From assembly GCF_000006565.2 (NCBI RefSeq), contig NC_031471.1, positions 124,001 to 188,000 on the forward strand: a stretch of 64,000 bases of DNA, in the 5' to 3' direction. Both the position numbers and the translations under genes were made by a program. This document shows positions 38,976 to 48,979 of the stretch, piece after piece; within the stretch, counting starts at the first letter, position 1; each line of letters opens with the position of its first letter. Under the pieces are notes generated by a model that saw only the letters and a list, made by a program, of their open reading frames with translations, ran no database searches and was not told the DNA's origin. Origin of the DNA: Toxoplasma gondii ME49. Taxonomy: Eukaryota; Apicomplexa; Conoidasida; Eucoccidiorida; Sarcocystidae.

Positions 38976-41007
38976 GGGTATTTTCATAGAGTTTCATACA
39001 TATGAATATACATATATATATATATGTTAATTCATATCTGTTGGTTTATTGCTGTACGAAGATATATATATATATATATATATCGTTTCTTGTGTACATA
39101 CGTCCAGAGGCGTGCATATTATTTAGCTCCACGAATGTTTTGATTTGGTGACAGCGTCTGACTGTCGTCAGATGGGTCACCTCCGAGTTGTTGGTCTTCT
39201 TTCATTCGACTTCGTTTAGGGCGTGAGGTTTCTCTTTCGTTGCACAGAATGGAGTTTCACGAGGCAGACAACTTGCAGAAGGTTTTCAAAATTCCAGAGA
39301 AGCGCTACTGGCGCTGCAAGATCGACGCACTCGCTGATGGGTGAGGACGAGGCGCGTTGAAGGCAGCGATAGCGACGAGTGGACGAGAGAGTGAAGGGAG
39401 AATGAGAGAGAATGTGGAGAAAGAAGAAAAAAGAAGGATAGGAGGTGAAGGAGGCAGAGAGGGAGAAAAGGGGGAAGCGAAGAGATCGAGGTAAAAAAGG
39501 AAGAGAGAGGGGAGGAAGAGGTGAAGAAGAAAAGAAAGAGAAGGACAGGTGAGGGTGGAGGCGGCAGAGGAGACGAAGAAGGCCGAGAAGACCGAGCCGC
39601 ATGCGTGCCAAGAAAAGAACAGAAGGAAGGAGAAGATGAGGAAGCGAGCTGAGGCAAGCGAGCAGTCTCACGAAAGAAAGATGCGACGGACGGAATCGGT
39701 GAATGTTGGAGTCTTCGTTGACGATGATGGCTACCGAGTGAAAAAAGGAGAAACGTTGTGCGCCACGACAACCGCCTGAAACACCGAAACGCAGAGCGGC
39801 TTTTGGGGGGGCATGCGCCGGGGAAAGAATTCGACGAACAGAAGAAAGCCTGTAGAAGCATGGAAGGGAGACGCTTTCTCCCTTCTCTTCTCTATCTCTC
39901 ACATTCTCGGATCCGAGTTAGAATGCACACTCGCAACGAGGCTTTCCATGTGATTGCATCACATTGCTTTGCTCTGCACCAGGTTCTCCAGAACGTCTCA
40001 AGTGACTTTCCTCTCGGAAATGCCAGCTTGGAGGCGCTGGAGACAACCGTTTAGAAGCTCGTCAGGAGCGTACAGGGGAACAGGAAGCTGTTTGCTTCTC
40101 GCCTTCCAAAAGCAGGGCGACGCCGCTTGTTCGGGCAGTGAACGATCACTCGAGAAAAACTTGTCTGTTTCTGATCCTTTCAGACGCTTCTTCGACGAGC
40201 TCCTCGCTTTCGCCCAGTACCGAACATCGCCGGTCGGCTACGATCCCTTCATCACAGCCTGCATGCGCAACGAGGCCTGGGAAGCTGCAGGTCGGAAAAC
40301 GAAACATCTGCATGCGTAAACAAGAAAAACGACGCATCACCTGTGGATGTGCCTGGAATATGCATACATACACATGTACATACGTGCATACATACATATA
40401 TATATATATATATGTATATATATGTATATTTACCTGCATGTTGCTCTGTATCATCTGTACGAACAAGGAGAGACTTTGCTTTCAGTGTGGTGGAGGCGTG
40501 AGAGACAAGAAAAGATCTTTGTGCGGTTCTGTTCAGCGAAACTCGTGCCAAAGGTGAAGGACCCCGAGGAACAGGCTATGTGGTACTCTCAGCTGGGCAT
40601 GCAGCGCGAGGCGGAGGAGGCTGCAAAGAACGCCGGCTCTCAGGTGAGGTGTAGCGGAGCTCCCTGAAAACGCAGCTGTTTCTCGTCCGCAGAAAGGCGA
40701 AACAACACCTGAGGAGCCCAGAACAGATCCTCAGGTCGTCACCTTGTTGAACTGTCTCCTCGTTCTGTGGAGAAGTCCAGAAAAACGAACAGAACGGAAG
40801 TCTTATCTGATCGTGTCTCAGAGAGAGACCCAGAAAATACCTGGGCATTTGCAAATTGTTTTCTCTCGTTGTCTTGACTGAGCAGAGCGAGCATGCAGTT
40901 GCAGCGTAATCGCCTTTCTCTCTCTCTTTCGCTCTCTCCCGGCTGTGCAGTCTCTCAGCGGCGGCTTGCTTCAGACCCTCACAGACGCCCTCAAAGGCCG
41001 TCGCTGA
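25451..41007 (+). CDS. VPS16: VPS16, core subunit of CORVET/HOPS tethering complexes, 19 exons
   Basis: Exons: 25451-25735, 27143-27226, 27954-28170, 28999-29146, 30438-30512, 31047-31197, 32286-32565, 33565-33721, 34199-34297, 34802-35123, 35973-36109, 37012-37108, 37441-37620, 37718-37924, 38586-38686, 39248-39340, 40184-40290, 40537-40643, 40951-41007. They sum to 967 aa with all phases matching (animal VPS16 is about 840). VPS16 scaffolds class C Vps complexes in endosome and vacuole fusion; in coccidia, HOPS-type complexes also serve traffic to secretory organelles. Recognised blocks: [13 protein letters not shown] and [10 protein letters not shown] near the N-terminus, the VPS16 N propeller (QCGDD-type strands, EVDGLRIV), [77 protein letters not shown]. 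The least certain junction is the end of exon 13: the frame beyond 37620 still reads like the family ([10 protein letters not shown]), but only a donor at 37621 phases to exon 14. Confidence 0.88.
29563..29582. repeat. Short (TA)n tract in VPS16 intron 4
   Basis: A short alternating TA run in an AT-rich intron stretch, the first of a series of such tracts in the VPS16 introns. Confidence 0.8.
30685..30880. repeat. Two (TA)n tracts in VPS16 intron 5
   Basis: Alternating TA with occasional C at about 30689-30726 and about 30836-30880, separated by ordinary sequence. They lie between exon 5 (ends 30512) and exon 6 (starts 31047). Confidence 0.9.
31372..31438. repeat. (TA)n microsatellite in VPS16 intron 6
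   Basis: About 65 bases of TA repeat with scattered CA and GT interruptions. It produces overlapping (YI)n frames on both strands, which are not coding. Confidence 0.95.
33168..33232. repeat. (TA)n/(CATA)n microsatellite in VPS16 intron 7
   Basis: Interrupted TA repeat with ACATAT units, followed to about 33440 by AT-rich sequence with many TACATA and GCATA words. All of it is intronic. Confidence 0.9.
33836..34116. repeat. Short TA tracts in VPS16 intron 8
   Basis: Two short TA runs at about 33838-33872 and about 34095-34114, in the intron between exons 8 and 9. Confidence 0.8.
34581..34640 (+). repeat. 10-bp minisatellite, six copies
   Basis: Six head-to-tail copies of a 10-base unit, GTCTCKTCTT, where the sixth base alternates between T and G. 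It lies in the VPS16 intron before exon 10 and continues the pyrimidine-rich character of that intron. Confidence 0.9.
36172..36248. repeat. (TATC)n then (TA)n in VPS16 intron 11
   Basis: A TCTA/TATC tetranucleotide tract (about 36172-36216) runs directly into a TA tract (about 36217-36246). A related purine version (AGATAG-type) fills much of 36410-36690 in the same intron, so both orientations of the motif are present. Confidence 0.9.
38188..38424. repeat. Cluster of (TA)n tracts in VPS16 intron 14
   Basis: TA tracts at about 38190-38243 and about 38336-38424. The second is punctuated by GCATGTACA and GCATGTA at regular spacing, so it is a higher-order repeat of TA runs separated by GCATG words. 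Confidence 0.9.
38707..38775. repeat. Cluster of four GCATGC palindromes
   Basis: GCATGC occurs at 38707, 38737, 38753 and 38770, just inside the VPS16 intron after exon 15. Three are embedded in a loose tandem of a roughly 16-base unit (GCATGCAGTCNTTCGT-like). TGCATGC is a known enriched word in coccidian genomes and a target for some AP2 proteins, but within an intron it may simply be a repeat. Confidence 0.7.
38934..39086. repeat. (TA)n tracts in VPS16 intron 15
   Basis: TA runs at about 38937-38972, a short one near 39010-39025, and one at about 39062-39084. All lie between exons 15 and 16. Confidence 0.9.
40392..40430. repeat. (TA)n microsatellite in VPS16 intron 17
   Basis: Short interrupted TA run with ACATA units on its left, in the intron between exons 17 and 18. 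Confidence 0.85.
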
Positions 41008-41091
41008 ACGGTAACTGCACTCCCGGCCCAACCTCAACTGCATGAAGATGGAAGAATACAGGAACAAGAACTCCCCGATTCGAAAGTCTCA

Positions 41092-41109
41092 CCATATATA
41101 TAAATATAT

Positions 41110-41141
<32 letters not shown>

Positions 41142-41152
41142 GAATATATATG
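41092..41152. repeat. (TA)n microsatellite
   Basis: Three TA runs separated by AAA, starting about 85 bases after the VPS16 stop codon, so it may lie in the 3' UTR. Confidence 0.9.
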
Positions 41153-41473
41153 AACAAACCCCTGCTTCTCTATTCCTCGCTTCTGCTCGCCTCGTGTCTG
41201 TTTCTGGGTTTCTTTTTAAAGATTTTTTTTTCGTCTCGCGCAAACATACAATCTGTCTTTTCAAATCGTTCTGCTCAAATGCCGGTTTCTTCGATCGGTC
41301 AACGCTGTTTGCTTTCTCTGTCGGCGTCCAACGCCTATCTCTGTGCCTCCAGCGATGCGCTAAACAGCCGACCTTTTCAGATACACTCGTTGGCGGTCTC
41401 CTGTTTTTTTATTATCTGCGCGCGTTCTCGTCCTTTCCACTTCTGAGTGCTCCCTCTCGTCGCGCCTTCTTCT

Positions 41474-41630
41474 CTTATCACCCTCTCTTCTCTGTCTTCT
41501 CTTTTTACCCTCTCTTCTCTCTCCCCTTATCACCCTCGCTTCTCTGTCTTCTCTTATCACCCTCTCTTCTCTGTCTTCTCTTATCACCCTCTCTTCTCTG
41601 TCTTCTCTTTTTACCCTCTCTCCTTTTTCT
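41474..41630 (+). repeat. 27-bp pyrimidine minisatellite
   Basis: A 27-base unit, CTTATCACCCTCTCTTCTCT followed by GTCTTCT, begins at 41474 and recurs at exactly 27-base steps at 41526, 41553 and 41580 with at most one change. The partial copies between and after carry TTTTTACCC in place of TTATCACCC. Confidence 0.9.
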
Positions 41631-42200
41631 TTCGTGTCTCTTCTCTCTTTTCTTCGTCTCTCTTCTCTCTTTTCTTTCTGTCTTTTCTCGGTCTCTCTCG
41701 TCGTTACTTCAGTCTTGGTTCTCTTCTCCCTCGTTTTTCCTGCCGTCCCTGTCTGTTGCCTCGTCGTCCTCCCCGTTTCTCCGTCTTGTGTATCGTTGCT
41801 CTCGATTCTCGCTCTTGCGTAGCGGAGTCTGCAGAAGAAGGATAGCAGTCACCTTGAAGACACAAAAAAGCAGCCTCTTTGCAGGCTTTTTTGCGTCGAT
41901 TCGAATTGAGGCCGAGACAACAGAAAGAAGAAAGCAATCTCCAGTTGAAGTAGCTCATGTCGAAAACGCCAGGTCGAAGAGGAGTATCTACAGAGGACAC
42001 TGTTAGGATATAGTGAACACAGTGTGGCTGTGGTTTCTCGAACATAAATGCTGTGTAGGAGCTTTCTTTCCAAAACTCCACCTCAACAGATGTGCAGTCT
42101 CCTTCATGTGTTGCTGTTTCTCGCACGCAACTCGGCTGTTCTCTGATAACATCGGTGTCGTCGCTTCGAAAAAACGAAGCCGAAGCTGAGAGCGTTGAAG

Positions 42201-43369
42201 TCACACGATAGGGATTGTGCCGGTGTGTACCTCCTTGATTCGTGTGAGGGTGCCTCTGACGTTTTCCTGTTCACTCTCTGAGTCAGCAAAAAAGCAGACG
42301 TAAGCAGACTTCCCCGCAAGCAGCTTGTTATTCGTGAACTTTGCAGTTTTGGGATCATGTCTCTTGATAGCTGAGAGTGCTCTGGACTCCGGTCGGAGGC
42401 GCCCGCCGAGAACAGAGAGCAGAGCGAGGATCTGTGATCGGACCCAAACACTGCGACAGTTGGAGAGCGTTGGCAAAAGACCAGAGGTCCACCTCCCTAG
42501 CGTCATCCGTATAGGTCCTCGCAGAGGCGTTGTTCCCTGCGCAGAGAGGAGGGCGTCGAAACGAAAAAAGAAACGAGAGACGAGAGACCTGTACGCCAGA
42601 GATCGTGCGAACGACGCCTCCGTCGTCCTTTGGACTCGAGCTGAGGCGCTCCGAATATAAGCGGGGGCGACGACACAAAAGGGCAGGAACAGTTACGAGG
42701 ACGAACCGGTTTAACCAGTGAGGGAGGAGAGCGCCGGGTCTCTGAAAATGAATCCTCCACACACTTTCGTCTTTGTGAATTGACATAGCCACCTGCAATT
42801 ACGTAAACGAAACATCCTGACCGACCGTCCCCGGCGATAGCTCAGTTGGTAGAGCGGCAGACTGTAGATGCATGCGGTTATCTGTTGGTCCCTGGTTCGA
42901 TTCCGGGTCGCCGGATATCAATTTAGAAAAGGTTCATGCTGGAGGGATTTTATCGTTTTTTCTTTACAAACGGAAGTTTCGAAAAACAATGCATTTAGGA
43001 TCCTCTTTGCCCTGCACAAAACGGGCGTCAAGCGGCAAGCGACCTGCATGTTTCAAGACAAGAAGACATCGAATGGACTGTTTTCTGCCTTCAAACGAGG
43101 AACTGGGCGACGAGCAGTCAGAAGGCAACGACTGCCATCGGCTTGTCCTTCTTCGCACGTTTTTCCTCGTTTCTGCGATCAACTCGAAATCAAGGAATTC
43201 CAGTTTTTTGAACGTGGAACAAGGCGTCTCGCTTCTAGTACGCTGACGCCGAGGCAGTGAAACCTAACGGGAGGGAGTGTTGAAATTCTCCAAAGGAGGC
43301 AAGCGCCGGTGGCAAGCGTCAATCACCTGAAGCATTGGACAAACGCCAAATGAACACGATGAGCCTCCA

Positions 43370-43406
<37 letters not shown>

Positions 43407-43636
43407 TTATTTTTTCTTAACTGAAGAGATACACAGATGTGTGTGCCTATGCGTCTTTCCATGGATGCATATTAACGCGGAAACAGAGACAAGGCGTGGT
43501 AATCTAAGCGCCAAGGAGATGACATGAAGAAGCAAGGAGAGACAGCAGCGTGTATTTGTATATGTAAAGGACAATCTCAATAAGTACCTACATATATGCA
43601 TATATCTATACATTATTCGACAGCATATATATATAT

Positions 43637-43681
<45 letters not shown>

Positions 43682-45400
43682 GGTGGATAGATCTGTATGC
43701 AGAAATTTTAATATAAATGCACGCACTGAAGAAGACTCCTCTACCTCGATAGGGTTGACGAACGGCCACACAAGAGGCCCCTCTAATTCCTGGGCAAGAA
43801 GCTCCAGGAAGACTCCTGTCTCATCGCTGGCGTCTTCAGCTTCGGTGTGTGTCTTGCGATCCTCGTTTTCTGTGCATTGCTCGCGCTGCATTTCTTCGCT
43901 CTGGAGGGCGACTCCTAGCCACGAGAGAAGCGCCAGCGACCGCATGTTTCGCTCTGCAATTCCTTCGTCTTTGTCTGCGGGAAGAAGCACAGTCTCCGGA
44001 ACACACGAGAGGAACGTGGACGTACATGGATCTCCTTCGCGCTCCTCACCTCGCGCTGACATCCTTCGCGCGTCTTGCGACTTTTCCGGTGCTCTGGCGG
44101 AACGGGGACAACGGCTCGTGGACGTCCAGCCTGCCTGTGTCTCGGCATTGACGGATTTTCCGTGCGAGCATCCGTTGTCTCGCAACGAGAAATCGAGTCT
44201 TGAAGCCACTCGCCAAGTCGCGTCTCGGCGGCCGGCTCCTGCGTTCTCCTCTGATAAGCCACCGCGTTGTTCTTCCTCTTCTGCTCTTTCTTTTTCACTG
44301 GCGCGATGCGTGTATTTCGCGTTGTCTGTCGCCCCGGCTGTCCCTGCCTGTCGCGCCGATGCGCCTGGTCTACCCTTTGGAGGATTGTTTGCTTCTTTGC
44401 GTTGCTTCGTCCTGTCCATTGCGTGAGGTCCAGGAAAACGGCACGCGGAGGAGGAACGACACCGACGGTCTCGCTGCAGCTCCCTGCGGACTGCGTTGGC
44501 GAGGAGGTCCTCAGCTCTCAGGCCGTCTTCGTTGACCAAGGAAGGATCTGCGCCGTGCTGAAGAAGCAGAAGGAAGAAGGGCAAATCTTCGCGTTCAGCT
44601 GCAAGATGCAGAAGACGAATGCCCCCCACAGAGCCTCCCTGGGGAGGCGCAGACGCCGCAGGCGATCGCAGGCCGCTGGCGCCAGTCTGGCCGCAGTTCC
44701 CTTGACTCGAGGCGCTTGTCCAGGGAGAAGAAGGAGGAAAAAGCGGAGACGAAGGAGAAGAAGAGAAGGAGGAGAGAAACGAAGACCCACAAGGAGATTG
44801 AGAAGGAGACGACGGGAGGGGAGCAGACGAGGAGACAAACGATGGCGAAGAGGAACCGACAGAAAGGGGAGACGTCGCTGAAGAACTCGACGAAGGCAGA
44901 GAGGGCCTTTCTGAGATGGTGGTAATGGATTCGGTTCGTGTAGAAGATGCTTTGGAAGTGATCTGTGACGAAGAGTGTAAAAAACAGGAGGGAGTTCGAG
45001 AGGAAAGAAAATGAAGAATCTCGACAGGGAAACAACTGTTTGGGTCTGCGCCGCGAGCAAGAAGGAGAGCCGCCGCCTCGAGGTTCCCAGAGAGGCAGGC
45101 CTGCATCGACATGAACAGAGACACAAAGTCCCGATCTCAGACGCCGGGTGTGTCGCCAAAACGGCATTCTCCGGATATAAGCCGAATCGGTTCTCTGCCT
45201 GGAGGTGTGTTTATTCGAGGCTCTCACAGCATCTGTCAGGCTCATGCGTTTGAGCTGGACAAGGCATGTTGACCTGTCTTGCTTCTCCGTCGTCCTCGAT
45301 GTGTAAATGCTGGTGCCCACCCAGATAGAGATATTCTGACTTATGCAAACATACACCGTCACACATACAAGAAAATATGACTGCACATAAACATATGTAT

Positions 45401-45431
<31 letters not shown>

Positions 45432-45722
45432 GGGTGAGAGTTGAGCAGGTGGATAGATTAGGAGATGGACGGATTGAGAGACGCTGGATGAACAGATGGA
45501 CTGATGAAAAGACAGACACCCAGAAAGAAATGGATGGACGGGGAGAGGTAGAGACCCAGTAGGCACGCAGTGAAACTGACATCCTAATGAAGGGGACAAT
45601 GAAGTAACAACCACACACCAAAATGTCCCCCAGCTACGCGTCGATGTACCTGTTTCTACATATCTGTATATTTACACGCACATACACATACATTCACATA
45701 TATAGGTTTATATATATATATG

Positions 45723-45754
<32 letters not shown>

Positions 45755-46279
45755 TATATGGATATGAGCATGTACACGTGTGTGTTTACGTATACTTATA
45801 TGTGTATTTGCTCTTGGCAGAAAAATAGGGGAGAGCTCCGAGTCGAAACGCGTGTTGCGCAGGCATCTCGATACGCGCGGACAGACCTGGAGAAGAAGAA
45901 AGGAGAGTTCGACAGTCGCCTGAACTCTCGCGAGGTGTTGCAGCAGAGGCAGTCGCGTTCGCAGGTCATCCACGTCGAGGCGAGCTGCGTCGAGCCCCAG
46001 AGCCGGAAGCGCCGCGAGCCTAAAAAGGAAGTCAGTGCGCGTCAAGTAAAATGCCGATGCTCGATTCACAGACGACGCACATTCATTTTCTCATTTTGAA
46101 CAAATTATTTTACTTCTACGCAGTTGCATATACGTGGAGCCACATGCCTAGATCTATAGATCTCTCTACATCTCTATGTGTGTACATGACTACACCGGCA
46201 TCAGCATACCTAGCAGAATACATATTTCTATAAATAAATATATATATATATATACATATATACATATATACATATATAC

Positions 46280-46310
<31 letters not shown>

Positions 46311-48947
46311 GATGCATGTATTGATATGTGGAGGAAGAACGATTGCACGTACATGAGGAGATCAGCAACGCCCTACACATCTGAAGATGCACCTTTCCAC
46401 ACCAGTGTCTCTATGAATGTCTACTTCCGCGCATCTCTTTCAGGGCGTTTCGACGTCCGATGATTTCCTTATCTCTGCTTCGTTCTTGCACCCTACGGTC
46501 TGATTTGTTTGCGATAGAAGGCTCGAAGTGCGTCAAGATTTTGATCCGCCGCAAACGACGCAGACTCTCGGCGAAAGAGGAGCGCAGCGACAGAGCCCAC
46601 GACCTTTATTCGGAGGAGACGCAGAAACCGGACAGTCCCCGACGGAGACAGAAGAGCCTTGGTGACAGCGAGAAGCAGATCGCCCAGGTGACGACTGCAA
46701 GCAAAGAAAACAGGATGTAGGAAGAGGGAGGCAAGGTTGAAGAACGAAGCAGAGCCACGGCCCGGAAGGCGAATAACGCGATCAATCGGGGAAGGCGAGC
46801 ACAGATGATGTTTCAGCTGTTTTGAGGAGCCTCTTTGCTCGGAATTTCATGCGGCGCTCACAGACTCAACGGCAGTGAGACTTGAAGAGTCCAGCCTGGG
46901 CACACTGCCTTTGCACTATCCTGAGTCTGTCAGGCAGAAGGACTCTGCTCCCCATTCCCTCGGTGCCATGTCACCTCGTCTTCTACCTCGTTTTCACCTT
47001 TCTCAGCGTCGTCTTCATGTTTTCTCTTTCATCGTCTCCCTCAAGTTTCTCCCGCTGCAGTGTCCGTTTTTTTCTGCTTTTCTTTCCCTGTGCTGACGTC
47101 GGTTCGAGCGCGAGGAGGCGGCCGCCGACGCACAGCACGGCCGCGGCGGAGGCGAGGACGGCCTCGACTTCCTCGGCGCCTTCGGTGTCTTCAACCACCT
47201 CGGTGAAGTTTCGCACGAGCAAGTCGTCCAAGCCTGCAACGACCAGCGCGAAGTTGGTCTTCAGCAGCGGCAGGTCGTCCCCGAGGCTCGCACAATCTTG
47301 GAGAAGAAATCGGCATTTGTTGGCCCTCTCCAACGCGGCTGTGCGAGTCACGCTCAGAGAAGAGGACGACTGGCAAGACGAACGAGAAGAGGAAGAAGGA
47401 AGCGAAGAGGACCCACAACGCGACAGAGAGAGTGCGCGGTCTGAGACGTCGATGCCGACGTAGGACCGAAAGAGAGGCGAGATGGGAGAGAGAAAAGGAA
47501 TCTGGATTGGAAGAAGAAAAGCAGAAGCAAACAGAGAGGAGGAAGGCGGAGGTGCAAATAGCGGAAGCACGACAGGAGAAACACAGCTAAGCGCACGGTG
47601 CAGGACTCCGTGGAGAGAAGGATGAGGCGAACCAAGACGAGGCAGAAGAAAGAGACGCCTCATTCTGCACAGAGACGACGAGCGAGTTGAACGCAGAGAG
47701 ACAGAAGAGCTTGTTTTCTGGCCGCGTCACCACGAAGAAGAAGCAAGCATAAATCAAACAACAGATGGAGGCGGGGGGGGGGTGAAAGGGAAGACAAAAA
47801 GAAAGGAAAAAAGAAAGGAAGAAAAAACTCGGAAACATCCTGGAAATGAAGTGCGACCGTGAGAAGGGTGGCACTGCGAATTGTCGCCAGTGACAGTTCG
47901 AGTTTGTCTTTTCGATTTTTCTGCTACTTCCCCTCTCTCTTTGACTCGTTCTCTGTCCTCCGTCCTCTCCCTTGCCCTTGTCATCCTCTCATTGGCCCGC
48001 GTCCCTGTTTCGATGGCGTTCACAAGGTTTTCCTTGCCCTCCTCTCTTCTCCGCCTCCTCTCGCGTGCTGTGCCGTCGCTCCCATCTAGCTTCCCCCTTT
48101 CTCTCTGTTTCTTCTCTGTCCAGTGCGCGCAACAAGGTCCTTGCTCCTGTCGTCTACGGTCGTCTGCTGTCGTCTACTGTCGTCTACTGTCGTCTACTGA
48201 CGCCTTTCCACCTCGCGGCTTCTCTCTGTCCGTCCCCGGCTTAGTGCGTCGCTTTCGATCGCTCAGTCCTCCCGAGTCCAGCTCGCAGCTCGTTTGCTTT
48301 CTCTCTGCTCTCTCCCTGTGTCCGTTCTGTCTCCACATTCTCCTCGCTTTGGGGGCCCGCCTGGAGCGCGCGTCGTCGCCCACGGTTCGTCTCCCCGGAA
48401 CGCACCTGGTTGCCGCGGCCGCCACACATCAACTCCACGAGAGACGCTGTGCGCGCGCGCGGGGGGAAGAACGCAAGAGCCGAGGCAGAAGAAGCGAAAG
48501 CCGAGGCAGAAGAAGCGAAAGCCGAGGCAGAAGAAGCGAAAGCCGAGGCAGAAGAAGAGAAAGCCGAGGCAGAAGAAGAGACAGCCTCTCCGAAGACAGA
48601 AAAGGAGACGAGTGCTTCGAGGCGGTTCTGAGACGGCGCATGCGACAGGCCGCCAGTCGCGCCAACCAGCAGATCCTCCACGAGCTCGCGAACTCGACGA
48701 GAAGAAACGAAATATTGAGACTCGGCCGTCTGCTCAAAAACTGCGTTCCAGTACAGGCGCGTCTTGGATGGCGTAGGAGTCCCCTACAAAAAAAGCGACT
48801 CTGTGCAGAGGACTTTTGAGTGGTGCAGAGCCAGGAGACGAAACACCAAGACGCATGCAGAAACAATCCTAGCTGTGCTCTTGCTTCCACCTCTCTAACT
48901 CTATGAACACAAGAATACAAAAACGCACGCGTGCGTAGACGTACTAC

Positions 48948-48979
<32 letters not shown>

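Larger units (their letters stand above)
41008..42200. other. Convergent intergenic region, VPS16 / methyltransferase-ankyrin gene
   Basis: About 1.2 kb between two converging 3' ends. It contains a TA tract (about 41092-41152) and a pyrimidine-rich region with a 27-bp minisatellite. The long plus-strand frame 41140-42006 is a Ser/Phe/Leu/Pro-rich product of that pyrimidine bias and is not believed. Confidence 0.6.

Noticed and set aside
41140..42006. Plus-strand frame of 288 codons rich in Ser, Leu and Phe
   Set aside because: It is produced by a CT-rich minisatellite region downstream of the VPS16 stop; no Met-led domain or splice chain.
45833..46099. Plus-strand basic frame ([20 protein letters not shown])
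   Set aside because: The minus strand has TTTTAG and CAG/GTCTGT splice ends here and its frame phases both to exon 4 and to the ankyrin exon, which the plus frame does not do with any neighbour.
46460..46720. Plus-strand basic frame ([20 protein letters not shown])
   Set aside because: The minus strand reads [12 protein letters not shown] and [13 protein letters not shown], matching the end of the methyltransferase fold, with a TTGCAG acceptor in the correct phase.
47881..48819. Plus-strand frame of 312 codons
   Set aside because: It is a shadow of the minus-strand methyltransferase exon 2 plus pyrimidine-rich intron 2.
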